Assembly: GCF_026339875.1 (NCBI RefSeq)
Contig: NZ_JAPEPZ010000001.1
Span: 3,286,001 to 3,350,000, forward strand
Source: Streptomyces sp. NBC_01571
GTDB lineage: Bacteria > Actinomycetota > Actinomycetes > Streptomycetales > Streptomycetaceae
Length of the DNA stretch: 64,000 bases
Direction: 5' to 3'
Positions 34,983-46,065 of this stretch are shown here, in pieces. The position numbers were made by a program, and so were the translations under genes. Each line of letters starts with the position of its first letter. Within the stretch, counting starts at the first letter, position 1. Below the pieces are notes generated by a model. That model was not told the DNA's origin. It saw nothing but the letters and a program-made list of their open reading frames with translations, and ran no database searches.

Positions 34983-35792
34983 GTGCCGGTCCTTCCTGGA
35001 GCCGAGCCGTTCCGCCACGAGGGCGGAGAGGTCGGCGTCCTCCTCTGCCACGGTTTCACCGGGTCCCCCCAGTCACTGCGCCCCTGGGCCGAGTTCCTCG
35101 CCGAGCGCGGCCTGACCGTCGCGCTCCCGCTGCTGCCCGGACACGGCACGCGCTGGGAGGACATGCAGCTCACCGGCTGGCAGGACTGGTACGCGGAGGT
35201 GGACCGCGAACTGCGCGCCCTGCGGGAGCGCTGCACCAGGGTGTTCGTCTTCGGCCTCTCCCTGGGCGGCGCGCTGGCCCTGCGGCTGGCGGCGAAGCAC
35301 GGGGACGAGGTGAGCGGCATCGTCGTCGTCAACCCGGCGAACAGGGTGCACGGGGCCGCCGCGTACGCCCTCCCCGTGCTCCGTCACTTCGTACCGACCG
35401 TGGGCGGCATCGCGAGCGACATCGCCAAGGAGGGCGTCACGGAACTGGGCTACGACCGGGTGCCCCTGCGGGCCGCGCACTCCATGCGGAACTTCTACCG
35501 GATCGTCGACGGGGAGCTGCCCCAGGTCACCCAGCCGCTCCTGCTGCTGCGCAGCCCGCAGGACCATGTGGTGCCGCCGGTGGACTCGGCCCGCGTGCTG
35601 AGCCGGGTGTCGTCCACGGACGTGACGGAGATCCTCCTGGAACAGAGCTACCACGTGGCGACGTTGGACCATGACGCGGACCGGGTCTTCGAGGAGAGCT
35701 ACGCGTTCATCGGCCGGCTCGCGCCCGGCGTCGGCGAGCGGTCCGGCGCGGTTCAGGCGGGTCAGCAGGAAGGGACGGCCACTGGTGGCTGA
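34983..35792 (+). CDS. Alpha/beta-hydrolase (carboxylesterase)
   Basis: 269 aa from GTG 34983, preceded by AGGAGA. The fold begins VGVLLCHGFTGSPQSLRPWAE (oxyanion region). The nucleophile is Ser93 in FGLSLGG, the acid Asp194 in RSPQDHVVPP and the base His224 in SYHVATLD. This is the Est30/monoacylglycerol-lipase-like family, with a lid segment after strand 6. Substrate unknown. The stop overlaps the next gene by eight bases. Confidence 0.9.
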   Translation: MPVLPGAEPFRHEGGEVGVLLCHGFTGSPQSLRPWAEFLAERGLTVALPLLPGHGTRWEDMQLTGWQDWYAEVDRELRALRERCTRVFVFGLSLGGALALRLAAKHGDEVSGIVVVNPANRVHGAAAYALPVLRHFVPTVGGIASDIAKEGVTELGYDRVPLRAAHSMRNFYRIVDGELPQVTQPLLLLRSPQDHVVPPVDSARVLSRVSSTDVTEILLEQSYHVATLDHDADRVFEESYAFIGRLAPGVGERSGAVQAGQQEGTATGG

Positions 35793-36453
35793 GCAGGACG
35801 CGGAGCGCGGCGAGCCCGACGAGAAGGGCGTACCCGTCGGCGGGCCCCCGGGGGACGAACAGAGTGTGCCGTTCGACGAGGACGCCGCGTGGCAGGCGAT
35901 CGTCGAGGGCTACGGCGAGGAGCCGAAGGATCCGCCCGGCGCGAAGCCGTTCAAGTCGGTCGAGGACCTGGCACTCCTCGATCCCGAGACGAACGGCACC
36001 TCCGCAGGCCGCGGGGGCAGGCCCGAGCAGCGCGACAAGGGCGACAAGAACGGCACGGACGACGCCGGCCGGACGGACGAGGACGGGGACCGGCCCTCCG
36101 CGGCCCAGGCTCTCGGCAGCTCGGTCTCCTTCGCGCCCGGCGTCGGCGGTCCGCGCGACTACAGCACGGCGGAACCCGCCGAGGAGGACTTCGACGAGGA
36201 CGACGAGGGCCATTTCGTACCGCCCGAGCCGCCTCCGCTGCCGGCCGCCGACACCACGGCCAAGTTCGCGTGGCTCGCCGTCATCGGCGGTCCGATCGTG
36301 CTCCTGCTGGCCGTCCTGCTCGGCTGGGACATGACCTGGTGGCTCGCCACCGTGGGTATCGGCGGCTTCCTCGGCGGCTTCGCCACCCTGGTGATGCGCA
36401 TGAACCCCGACGACGAGGACGAGGACGATCCCGGGCGGGGCGCGGTGGTCTGA
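35785..36453 (+). CDS. Acidic membrane protein, unknown function
   Basis: 222 aa from GTG 35785, overlapping the esterase gene by eight bases. The N-terminal ~150 residues are highly acidic and disordered (Asp, Glu, Gly, Pro), including DEDAAWQAIVEGYGEEP, which is conserved in Streptomyces homologues. Two helices follow (about 160-180 and 185-206: WLAVIGGPIVLLLAVLL and WWLATVGIGGFLGGFATLV). It ends with a short acidic tail. A membrane-anchored adaptor is possible, but there is no functional evidence. Confidence 0.85.
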   Translation: MAEQDAERGEPDEKGVPVGGPPGDEQSVPFDEDAAWQAIVEGYGEEPKDPPGAKPFKSVEDLALLDPETNGTSAGRGGRPEQRDKGDKNGTDDAGRTDEDGDRPSAAQALGSSVSFAPGVGGPRDYSTAEPAEEDFDEDDEGHFVPPEPPPLPAADTTAKFAWLAVIGGPIVLLLAVLLGWDMTWWLATVGIGGFLGGFATLVMRMNPDDEDEDDPGRGAVV

Positions 36454-36551
36454 GACAGTCCCGGCACGTGCGTCCCGGGGCGGCCGTCCCGGGACCGACG
36501 CGTCAGGGGCGGGCGCCTCAGGACCGACGCCTCAGGACCGACGGCTCGGGG

Positions 36552-36577
36552 CTGAGGCCTCGGAACCGAGGCCTCAG
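36552..36577. terminator. Hairpin at convergent 3' ends
   Basis: CTGAGGCCTCGG (36552-36563) and CCGAGGCCTCAG (36566-36577) are perfect 12-nt inverted arms with a 2-nt centre. The second arm covers the stop codon of the minus-strand exonuclease-family gene. Upstream, CCTCAGGACCGACG occurs twice in tandem (about 36510-36541). Confidence 0.65.
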
Positions 36578-37326
36578 GACGCGGGCACTCTGAGGGCGGC
36601 CAGTACGGGCAGGTGGTCCGTGGCCGCCCTCAGGTCCGTCTCCGTCACGCCGGGATGGCCCAGTGGCACCCCGCATCCCAGGATCTCTACTCCCTTCGTC
36701 GCGAAGACCGCGTCGATACGGCGGTGGGGCGCGTCGCGGATCCAGGTGTGCTCGGCGCCCCAGGGGCGGGTCGCCCAGCCGTCCTGGAGGGATGCCGCGA
36801 GGCGCTCGAAGGTGCGGCCGTCCGGGCGGTCGTTGAGGTCGCCGCCCGCCACGGCGTGCGGGGTGCCGAGGGCGGCCAGGCGGTCCAGGAGCATGCCGCC
36901 CTGCTCGTGACGCTCGTCCGCGTCGAGCGACAGGTGGCAGCTCAGCACGCCCAGGCGGGCGCCGCCGAAGCGGACGACGGCCGTGGCGAAGCCCCGGCGG
37001 AACTGGCCGGGGGTGAGCGGGAGCAGGACGTCCTCGGTGCGTTCGACGGTGGCCCGCAGGGAGCACAGCAGTGCGGGGCCGGCCGCCGGGGCACCACCGG
37101 ACAGGATCATCTGGCCGGAGGCCGCCGCGAGACGGGCCAGCTTCTTGCGCCAGCGGAAGAAGCGGGGGGCTTCCTGGATCAGGACCAGGTCCGGTGCGCA
37201 GGCGCTGATCACGCGCGCGAGGGCGTCGGTGTCGTCGCGCATCGAGCGGATGTTGTAGCTGAGCACCCGGATCACGGCGGAGCCGTCGGGTTCGGTGTGG
37301 GAGTGGGGCAGCGGGGTCGTCGCCAT
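36574..37326 (-). CDS. Endonuclease/exonuclease/phosphatase-family protein
   Basis: 250 aa from ATG 37326. The fold is recognised by VLSYNIRSMRDD, LVLIQEAPRFF (metal-binding Glu), LSCHLSLDADERHEQ, HAVAGGDLNDRPDG and the C-terminal TDHLPVLAAL catalytic Asp-His pair. Such enzymes cleave phosphodiester or phosphomonoester bonds in nucleic acids, phospholipids or inositol phosphates. There is no signal peptide. The gene is monocistronic, with a repeat-filled spacer upstream. Confidence 0.88.
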   Translation of the reverse strand: MATTPLPHSHTEPDGSAVIRVLSYNIRSMRDDTDALARVISACAPDLVLIQEAPRFFRWRKKLARLAAASGQMILSGGAPAAGPALLCSLRATVERTEDVLLPLTPGQFRRGFATAVVRFGGARLGVLSCHLSLDADERHEQGGMLLDRLAALGTPHAVAGGDLNDRPDGRTFERLAASLQDGWATRPWGAEHTWIRDAPHRRIDAVFATKGVEILGCGVPLGHPGVTETDLRAATDHLPVLAALRVPAS

Positions 37327-37710
37327 GCGGATCAAGATACGGGGGCGCTCCGCTGGGTGGGGCGGAAATCGCGGTCGGTTCGGATCTCGGCCGCGGGGGC
37401 GTCGTGGCTGGTCGCGCAGTTCCCCGCGCCCCTGCGGGGGCACGGCAGTGCGCCGCACGCAGCTGCGAGGAGTCCGGCCCGGCGCCGCCCGCGCACGAAA
37501 GATCCGCCGCACGACGGCGACCACCCCCGGCGGGGCGAATCGCGGTCGGGCCGGATCCCGGCCGCGGGGAGCGTCGCGGCTGGTCGCGCAGTTCCCCGCG
37601 CCCCTGCGAGGGCACGGCAGTGCGCCGCACGCAGCTGCGGGGGCACGGCAGCGCCCGCCGGCTTCGAGGGCGCGGCGGGCGATGTCGGGTGACTGGGTGT
37701 GGCGCGGGCG
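37327..37710. repeat. Repeat-filled spacer with two ~111-bp direct repeats
   Basis: Copy 1 (37359-37470) and copy 2 (37532-37642) are about 90% identical by eye, spaced 173 bp apart. Both contain GCGCAGTTCCCCGCGCCCCT and GCACGGCAGTGCGCCGCAC. The first is the dispersed Streptomyces repeat core found elsewhere in this window. No gene is supported in the spacer, though repeats leave several frames open. Confidence 0.75.
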
Positions 37711-38664
37711 TCACATGATCGGGTCGGGCTCCCGAGCCAGGTCCGCCGCGCCCACGAGGCCGGCCTTGTTGCCGAGCTGGGCGGCGATCACATCGGCCAC
37801 GGGGCGCCAGTTGCCTCCGACGAGCCAGCGCTTGTACGACTTGCGGATGGGGTCGAGGACCAGCTCACCCTCGTCCGACAGACCGCCGCCGACGATGAAG
37901 GCCGAAGGGTCGAAGAGCGAGGCGAGGTCGGCGAGACCGGCACCGGCCCAGCGGGCCAGCTCCCGGTAGGAGTCCACCGCCACCGGGTCGCCCTGCCGCG
38001 CCGCCACCGAGATGTGCTTGCCCTCGATGCCGTCGGGGTTGCCGTCGCCCAGCGCGAGCAGGATCTCCGCGTTCTCGGGCGTCGCGTTCGCCCGCTGCTT
38101 GGCGTAGCGGACGAGGGCGCGGCCGGAGGCGTACTGCTCCCAGCAGCCCTGCGAGCCGCAGCCGCACAGCAGACCGTCCGGCACCATCCGGATGTGGCCG
38201 AACTCGGCGGCGACGCCGAAGTGCCCGCGGCGCAGCTTGTTGCCGATGATGATGCCGCCGCCGAGGCCCGTGCCCAGCGTGATGCAGATGACGTTCCGGT
38301 GGCCCTTGCCCGCGCCGAACTTGTACTCGCCCCACGCCGCCGCGTTCGCGTCGTTCTCCACCACGACCGGCAGCCCCACGCGCGCCTCGACCTCGGCCTT
38401 GAGGGGCTCCTGCCGCCAGTCGATGTTGGGCGCGAAGTAGACCGTCGAGCGCTGGCGGTTCACGTATCCGGCCGCGCCGATGCCCACGCCGACGATGTCG
38501 TGTCCCGCGCGCGCGCCCTCGACCGCGGCGGCGATGGCGTCCACGATGGCCTGCGGCGTGGTGGGAGTCGGCACCTTGTGGGTCGAGAGGATGTTGCCTT
38601 CCTCGTCGACCACACCGGCCGCGATCTTCGTGCCGCCGATATCGACGCCGATGGTGAGTCCCAT
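37711..38664 (-). CDS. glkA: ROK-family glucokinase
   Basis: 317 aa. It phosphorylates glucose with ATP and in S. coelicolor GlkA is also central to carbon catabolite repression. Features are the phosphate-binding IGVDIGGTKIAAGVVD at the N-terminus, VENDANAAAWGEY with the catalytic Asp (about residue 109), TLGTGLGGGII, the ROK zinc motif LLCGCGSQGCWEQYASG (about 164-180) and GGGLSDEGE. GAGGGA lies before the ATG at 38664. It has no DNA-binding domain, so it is an enzyme rather than a ROK repressor. Confidence 0.95.
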   Translation of the reverse strand: MGLTIGVDIGGTKIAAGVVDEEGNILSTHKVPTPTTPQAIVDAIAAAVEGARAGHDIVGVGIGAAGYVNRQRSTVYFAPNIDWRQEPLKAEVEARVGLPVVVENDANAAAWGEYKFGAGKGHRNVICITLGTGLGGGIIIGNKLRRGHFGVAAEFGHIRMVPDGLLCGCGSQGCWEQYASGRALVRYAKQRANATPENAEILLALGDGNPDGIEGKHISVAARQGDPVAVDSYRELARWAGAGLADLASLFDPSAFIVGGGLSDEGELVLDPIRKSYKRWLVGGNWRPVADVIAAQLGNKAGLVGAADLAREPDPIM

Positions 38665-38718
38665 GAATCCCTCAGTTTCGGTCGAGCCCCGCTACGGCCA
38701 ACCGTACCCGAGCGGCCT

Positions 38719-39189
38719 TTAGTCCAAGTCAATCCGCTCCCCCGGACCGGTGCCCTCGTCGCGAGGGCCGGTCTCCGGGGTCGTCCAGCGCCGTTCCTGT
38801 GCCTCGACGGCCGAGCGGTAGGCGGCGAGCAGCTCGGAGCCCGCGGCCGCGAGGTGGTCGAAGACGTCGGGGTTGCGCTCTATGACCGGTTCGACGGCCG
38901 CCTTGGCCTGCTGCACGACCTGGCTGACCATCTGCTGGGCGGTGCCGGAGGCGATCGCTCCGAACAGCGGTGAGTTCAGACCGGACAGCTTGTCGGCGAC
39001 CGCGTCGACGAGTTTGCGCAGTTCCTCGGAGGCGGAACCCGGCGGAGGCCCGTACTGGGTGCGGCGGCGAGCCTTCTCCGCCGCGAGATCCTCGGCGCAC
39101 GCCTTCGCCCAGGCGTCGGCGTCACTGACGCGCGCTTCGTCCACCGCCTCGTGCTGAGCGGCGTCGGACGTGGTGCGCTCTTCACTCAT
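38719..39189 (-). CDS. DUF5304 family protein
   Basis: 156 aa, acidic and helical. The middle SASEELRKLVDAVADKL...ASGTAQQMVSQVVQQAKAAVEPVIERNPDVFDHLAAAGSELLAAYRSAV is an amphipathic helical segment characteristic of this Streptomyces family. No enzyme motif, signal or membrane segment is visible. It lies between glkA and an ArsA-like ATPase gene on the same strand, where mycobacteria have another small unknown gene. Function unknown. Confidence 0.82.
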   Translation of the reverse strand: MSEERTTSDAAQHEAVDEARVSDADAWAKACAEDLAAEKARRRTQYGPPPGSASEELRKLVDAVADKLSGLNSPLFGAIASGTAQQMVSQVVQQAKAAVEPVIERNPDVFDHLAAAGSELLAAYRSAVEAQERRWTTPETGPRDEGTGPGERIDLD

Positions 39190-39246
39190 GGCGGACTCCT
39201 GCCTACGTTTCCTCCCTTCGACGTTACCCGAACAGGGGTACCCGGT

Positions 39247-40416
39247 TCACCGTGTGCGCGGCCACAGATCCGGGTCCGGCGCGAAACGGATCCTCAGCTC
39301 TCCCCCGCGCAGCGCCGCGCCGTCCACGGCGCAGCGGCGCAGCGCCGACGGCAGCGGCACGATCCGGCGGAACTGCCCCACGGTGACGACCAGTTCGTCA
39401 CCCCTGCGGATCAGGTCCAGTTCCTCGCGTATCGCGCCGGGGAGCGGGATGTGCCACACGAGGACGCCGTCCTCGGCGAGGTGGTCGAGGACGGGCCACT
39501 CGACCGGGGTTGGCGTTTCGTTGACACCGGGCAGCGGGAGCGCGCCGAGGTCGTCGGTGCCGCGCGGGTCGCGGGCCAGGTGCGGGATCTCGTGGACGGC
39601 GTACGCCTCCCGCCACTCGTCGAGCGCCTTGCGCTGCTGGGCGGCGAGGGCCCCCAGCCAGGTGTCCGGGGTGGCGGCGGGCAGCACCCGGTTGGCGAGC
39701 AGCGTCTCGACGCGCAGGCCGCGCAGGGCGAGGCCGGTGACGGCGGTGCGGGCGGCGTCGGTGCCGGCCGGTCCGGGTTCGGCGACCACCCGTACGGTCG
39801 TGGTGGGGTCCTCGACGACCGACGCCACGGCGGCCAGCTCGACGTCCCAGCGTGCCGCCGTCTCGTACAGCCACTCGGCGGGCATCGGGACGCCGGCGAG
39901 GCGGCCGAGGACGGGCCGCAGGGCACGGGCGGCCTGGCGCTCCGCGGGGAGCAGGCGGCGCAGATAGCGGCGGAGCTCCTCGGGGAGCGCGAGCAGGGCG
40001 AGGGCCCGCGGGGTCGGGGGGAGGTCCACGACCAGGAGGTCGTAGGTGTCCGAGGTGGCCGCGTCGCGCAGGGCGCGCAGCAGGGCCAGCTCCTCCGCGC
40101 CGGGCAGCGGGGTGAGCTCCTCGGCGTCCAGTCGGGCGGCGCCGAGCAGATCGAGGGCGGCGGTCGCGCGGTCCTGGAAGGCGGTGAGGTCCTCGCGGAA
40201 GCGTTCCGTCGCGTCGGGACGCCAGGTGGTGAGGCCGGGGGCGGCTTCGACGGGCTCCGCGCCCGTGCGGGTGCCGAGCGCGGCTCCGGGGGTGTCGGTG
40301 CGGTCGGCGCTCAGCAGCAGGGTGCGGGTGCCCTCACCCGCGGCCTTCAGCGCGGTGGCCGCCGCGAGGGTCGTACGGCCGGTGCCGCCGGAGCCGGTGA
40401 TCAGGATGGTGCGCAT
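39247..40416 (-). CDS. ArsA-like P-loop ATPase
   Basis: 389 aa. A deviant Walker A GSGGTGRTT (residues 8-16) and switch regions LLLSADRTDTPGAALG and DLLVVDLPPTPRAL place it in the ArsA/Get3 class. The last ~70 residues (IRRGDELVVTVGQFRRIVPLP, ELRIRFAP) resemble the HSP20-like domain at the C-terminus of this ArsA subgroup. Metal-binding Cys of arsenite pumps are lacking, so arsenite transport is unlikely; tail-anchored or membrane-protein handling is a guess. The neighbouring SRPBCC gene and order match mycobacterial Rv2184c-Rv2185c. Confidence 0.87.
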   Translation of the reverse strand: MRTILITGSGGTGRTTLAAATALKAAGEGTRTLLLSADRTDTPGAALGTRTGAEPVEAAPGLTTWRPDATERFREDLTAFQDRATAALDLLGAARLDAEELTPLPGAEELALLRALRDAATSDTYDLLVVDLPPTPRALALLALPEELRRYLRRLLPAERQAARALRPVLGRLAGVPMPAEWLYETAARWDVELAAVASVVEDPTTTVRVVAEPGPAGTDAARTAVTGLALRGLRVETLLANRVLPAATPDTWLGALAAQQRKALDEWREAYAVHEIPHLARDPRGTDDLGALPLPGVNETPTPVEWPVLDHLAEDGVLVWHIPLPGAIREELDLIRRGDELVVTVGQFRRIVPLPSALRRCAVDGAALRGGELRIRFAPDPDLWPRTR

Positions 40417-40545
40417 GGAAGGGAACGCTACCCGCGCCGGGCGTCCCCGCCGCCCCGCCCCGTCGCCCGTGCGCTCCCGGAGGCCCCGCGCCGACCCGCG
40501 GTCGGCGGGTGTGCGGACCCGGGTCGGTCCGGCCGCGGACCGGGT

Positions 40546-40992
40546 TCAGCCCGCGTCGCCCGACTCCACCCGCTTCTTCAGGCCCGCCAGGGCGCGGTCG
40601 ATGATGACCTTCTCGGCCTTGCGCTTGATCATGCCCAGCATGGGGATCTTGACGTCGACCGTCAGCCGGTAGGTGACCTCGGTGGCGCCGGTGCCCGCGG
40701 GCTCGAGGAGGTACGAGCCGTCCAGGGAGCGCAGCATCTGGGACTTGACCAGGGTCCAGGAGACCTCGTGGTCACCGGTCCAGGTGTATCCCAGGGTCTG
40801 GTCGTCCTTGATGGCGCCGGCGTCCATGACGAGGCGTACCTGCTCGGCGCGGCCCTGCCCGTCCGTGCCGAGTACCTCGGCCTCCTTCACCTCGCCGGTC
40901 CAGTCCGGGTAGCGGGCGAAGTCGGCGATGACCGCCATGACGTCAGCCGGTGCCGCCTCGATCGTGATGCTCGAGCTGGTGTGTTCCGCCAT
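40546..40992 (-). CDS. SRPBCC (START-like) family protein
   Basis: 148 aa from ATG 40992, with GGAGGAG nine bases upstream. The helix-grip fold is indicated by SSSITIEAAPADVMAVIADFARYPDWTGEVKEAEVLG, a beta-rich centre and the long C-terminal helix KRKAEKVIIDRALAGLKKRVE. Members bind hydrophobic ligands such as lipids or polyketides in a deep cavity. It probably works with the adjacent ArsA-like ATPase, as the pair is conserved in mycobacteria. Ligand unknown. Confidence 0.88.
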   Translation of the reverse strand: MAEHTSSSITIEAAPADVMAVIADFARYPDWTGEVKEAEVLGTDGQGRAEQVRLVMDAGAIKDDQTLGYTWTGDHEVSWTLVKSQMLRSLDGSYLLEPAGTGATEVTYRLTVDVKIPMLGMIKRKAEKVIIDRALAGLKKRVESGDAG

Positions 40993-41099
40993 CGCCGTGG
41001 CTCCTCCAGGTGCGGTCCGGTGAGGGAGGGTGGTGCGCACGTGTGTGCAGCGTGAAGGCTACCGCGCGTCGGCCGAACCATTGCCACCCCACCTGGCGT

Positions 41100-41897
41100 T
41101 CACCATTCCAGCGACCAGGGCCTTCCCGAACCGGCGAAGTGCCCGACGTTCACGCACTCCGTCGCGCCGATCCGCATCCGCGGGACGAGTGGCTGGTGGA
41201 CGTGGCCGAAGAGCGCGTAGCGGGGGCGGGTACGGCGGATCGCGTCGAGCAGCGCACGGGACCCGCGTTCGAAGCGGCGCGCCACCGTGTCGTACACCAG
41301 ATCGGGCACCTCCGGCGGGATGTGCGTGCACAGCACGTCGACCTCGCCGACCGCCTCGACCTTCGCCGCGTACTCCTCGTCGCTGATCTCGTAGGGCGTC
41401 CGCATGGGGGTGCGCAGGCCGCCGCCGACGAAGCCGAAGACCCGGCCGCCGATCTCCACCCGCTCGCCGTCGAGGACGGTGGTGCCGGGTCCGGCGTACT
41501 CCGCCCACAACGGAGGCATGTCGACATTGCCGTAGGTCGCGTACGTCGGTGTCGGGAACGCGGCGAACAGCTCGGCGTACTGCTTGCGCACCGCCTTCTC
41601 GATGACCCCGAGGCGGTCCATCCCCACACCGGCCCACAGCCGTGCCCCGAACTCCCGCGCCTCCGTGAAGCGCCGGGCGGTGCGCAGCTCGACCAGCCGG
41701 TCGGCGTTCTCCGTGCCGAAGAGGTCGGGGAAGATGCCCCGCGAGTGGTCGGCGTAGTCGAGGAAGAGCACCAGGTCACCGAGGCAGATCAGGGCGTCGG
41801 CACCGTCGCCGGCCCGGGCGAGGTCACGTGCGTTGCCGTGCACGTCACTCACCACATGAATGCGCGTCCTGCGGTTACCGCCTGGTGTGGGTGCCAT
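41100..41897 (-). CDS. Calcineurin-like metallophosphoesterase
   Basis: 265 aa from ATG 41897. Dinuclear-metal motifs are HVVSDVHGNARDL (D-x-H), LICLGDLVLF (GD), YGNVDMPP (GN), LCTHIPPEV (H) and FGHVHQPL (GHxH), all intact. The insert PTPTYATYGNVDMPPLWAEY is characteristic of the actinobacterial subgroup. TACGCT stands eight bases before the ATG on the minus strand, perhaps another near-leaderless start. Substrate unknown. Confidence 0.9.
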   Translation of the reverse strand: MAPTPGGNRRTRIHVVSDVHGNARDLARAGDGADALICLGDLVLFLDYADHSRGIFPDLFGTENADRLVELRTARRFTEAREFGARLWAGVGMDRLGVIEKAVRKQYAELFAAFPTPTYATYGNVDMPPLWAEYAGPGTTVLDGERVEIGGRVFGFVGGGLRTPMRTPYEISDEEYAAKVEAVGEVDVLCTHIPPEVPDLVYDTVARRFERGSRALLDAIRRTRPRYALFGHVHQPLVPRMRIGATECVNVGHFAGSGRPWSLEW

Positions 41898-42193
41898 GGC
41901 GATCAAGCGTAGGCCTGTGCGGCAAACGTGAACAGAGGCGGTCGGACCTGCGGTTACTGGCACGCCGAGAAGAGCGTGGACTACTGTGCGCGAAGGAACG
42001 CCAACCTGTGTGACGCAGGGAACATCTCGCCGGGACCCCCTATCGAAACAGCCGTACCGGTGGGTAACGTCCGGGCCGTCCAGTCGTACTCAGGATTTCA
42101 ACAACGATCTTCCCGGGTACCTGCCCGAGCCTTGGACCGCACCGTCGCATCACACAGAGTCGTGGCGCCGGCGCCCTATGAGGAGCAGCAGTC

Positions 42194-43990
42194 TTGCGCG
42201 AGTTCAGCCTTCCGGCTTTGTACGAGGTCCCTGCGGACGGAAATCTGACCGACATCGTCCGCAGAAACGCCGCGCAGCATCCCGACGTCGCCGTCATCGC
42301 CCGCAAGGTGGGCGGCACGTGGACGGACGTCACCGCCACGGTGTTCCTCGCCGAGGTGCGGGCCGCGGCCAAGGGCCTGATCGCCTCGGGTGTGCAGCCC
42401 GGCGACCGGGTCGCCCTGATGTCCCGCACACGCTACGAGTGGACGCTGCTCGACTTCGCCATCTGGAGCGCGGGCGCCGTCACCGTGCCGGTGTACGAGA
42501 CCAGCTCGGCGGAGCAGGTGCAGTGGATACTCGGCGACTCGGGCGCGACCGCCTGCATCGTCGAGCTGCCCACGCACGCGGCCTCCGTGGAATCGGTGCG
42601 CGAGCGGCTGCCCGCCCTCAAGCACGTCTGGCAGATAGAGGGCGGCGGGGTCGAGGAGCTGGGGCGTGCCGGCAGGGACGTCAGCGACGCGACCGTCGAG
42701 GAGCGCAGCTCGCTGGCCAAGGCCGACGACCCGGCGACCATCGTCTACACGAGCGGCACGACCGGTCGGCCGAAGGGCTGCGTGCTCACCCACCGTGCCT
42801 TCTTCGCGGAGTGCGGCAACATCGTGGAGCGGCTGCGTCCGCTGTTCCGCACGGGCGAGTGCTCCGTGCTGCTGTTCCTCCCCCTCGCCCATGTCTTCGG
42901 ACGTCTCGTGCAGGTCGCGCCGATGATGGCGCCGATCAAGCTGGGCTGTGTCCCGGACATCAAGAACCTCACCGACGAGCTGGCCGCGTTCCGGCCGACG
43001 CTGATCCTCGGTGTGCCGCGCGTCTTCGAGAAGGTCTACAACTCGGCGCGCGCCAAGGCGCAGGCGGACGGCAAGGGCAAGATCTTCGACAAGGCCGCGG
43101 ACACGGCGATCGCGTACAGCCGCGCGCTGGACACCCCGTCCGGCCCCTCGCTCGGCCTGAAGATCAAGTACAAGACCTTCGACAAGCTGGTCTACAGCAA
43201 GCTGCGTGCGGTGCTGGGCGGTCGCGGCGAGTACGCCATCTCCGGCGGCGCCCCGCTCGGCGAGCGGCTCGGGCACTTCTTCCGCGGCATCGGCTTCACG
43301 GTCCTGGAGGGCTACGGCCTGACCGAGTCCTGCGCGGCCACCGCCTTCAACCCCTGGGACCGGACGAAGATCGGCACGGTCGGGCAGCCGCTGCCGGGTT
43401 CCGTGATCCGCATCGCGGACGACGGCGAGGTGCTGCTGCACGGCGAGCACCTGTTCAAGGGGTACTGGAACAACGAGGCCGCCACAGCGGAGGCGCTGGC
43501 CGACGGCTGGTTCCACACGGGCGACATCGGCACCCTCGACGAGGACGGCTACCTCCGTATCACCGGCCGCAAGAAGGAGATCATCGTCACCGCGGGCGGC
43601 AAGAACGTCGCCCCTGCCGTGATCGAGGACCGCATCCGCGCGCACGCGCTGGTCGCGGAGTGCATGGTGGTCGGCGACGGGCGCCCGTTCGTCGGCGCGC
43701 TGGTCACCGTCGACGAGGAGTTCCTGGGCCGCTGGTGCGCGGAGCACGGCAAACCGGCGGGTTCCACCACGGCGTCGCTGCGCGACGACCCGGATCTCGT
43801 ACGTGCGATCCAGGACGCGGTCGACGACGGCAACGCCGCGGTGTCGAAGGCGGAATCGGTGCGGAAGTTCCGCATTCTGTCCTCCCAGTTCAGCGAGGAG
43901 TCGGGCCACCTGACGCCGTCCCTGAAGCTCAAGCGCAACGTGGTGGCCAAGGACTACGCGGACGAGATCGAGGCGATCTACCGGGGCTGA
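42194..43990 (+). CDS. Long-chain acyl-CoA ligase (AMP-forming), FadD15-like
   Basis: 598 aa from TTG 42194, chosen because GAGGAG lies eight to nine bases upstream and the sequence MREFSLPALYEVP begins the family. It activates fatty acids via acyl-AMP. The P-loop is TIVYTSGTTGRPKG (about residues 181-194), followed by EGYGLTESCAATAFN, GWFHTGDIG (Asp for AMP ribose) and the hinge/catalytic region ITGRKKEIIVTAGGKNVAP. The C-terminal Lys lies in LKLKRNVVAKDY. It matches mycobacterial fadD15, which is beside pimB there as here. The 296-bp spacer upstream holds no gene. Confidence 0.94.
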   Translation: MREFSLPALYEVPADGNLTDIVRRNAAQHPDVAVIARKVGGTWTDVTATVFLAEVRAAAKGLIASGVQPGDRVALMSRTRYEWTLLDFAIWSAGAVTVPVYETSSAEQVQWILGDSGATACIVELPTHAASVESVRERLPALKHVWQIEGGGVEELGRAGRDVSDATVEERSSLAKADDPATIVYTSGTTGRPKGCVLTHRAFFAECGNIVERLRPLFRTGECSVLLFLPLAHVFGRLVQVAPMMAPIKLGCVPDIKNLTDELAAFRPTLILGVPRVFEKVYNSARAKAQADGKGKIFDKAADTAIAYSRALDTPSGPSLGLKIKYKTFDKLVYSKLRAVLGGRGEYAISGGAPLGERLGHFFRGIGFTVLEGYGLTESCAATAFNPWDRTKIGTVGQPLPGSVIRIADDGEVLLHGEHLFKGYWNNEAATAEALADGWFHTGDIGTLDEDGYLRITGRKKEIIVTAGGKNVAPAVIEDRIRAHALVAECMVVGDGRPFVGALVTVDEEFLGRWCAEHGKPAGSTTASLRDDPDLVRAIQDAVDDGNAAVSKAESVRKFRILSSQFSEESGHLTPSLKLKRNVVAKDYADEIEAIYRG

Positions 43991-44029
43991 CCCCGGCACG
44001 TCCGGTTCAGGTGTACGGCTCTACGGCTC

Positions 44030-46065
<2,036 letters not shown>

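Noticed and set aside
34842..35792. Longer N-terminus for the esterase starting at 34842
   Set aside because: The extra ~47 residues are unlike the family, and GTG 34983 has a good ribosome site and begins at the conserved fold.
37404..37718. Short open frames in the glkA downstream spacer
   Set aside because: They arise from the duplicated dispersed repeat and have no coding signature.
39247..40416. Arsenic resistance pump ATPase
   Set aside because: The ArsA-like protein lacks the metal-binding cysteines and no arsB, arsR or arsC gene is adjacent.
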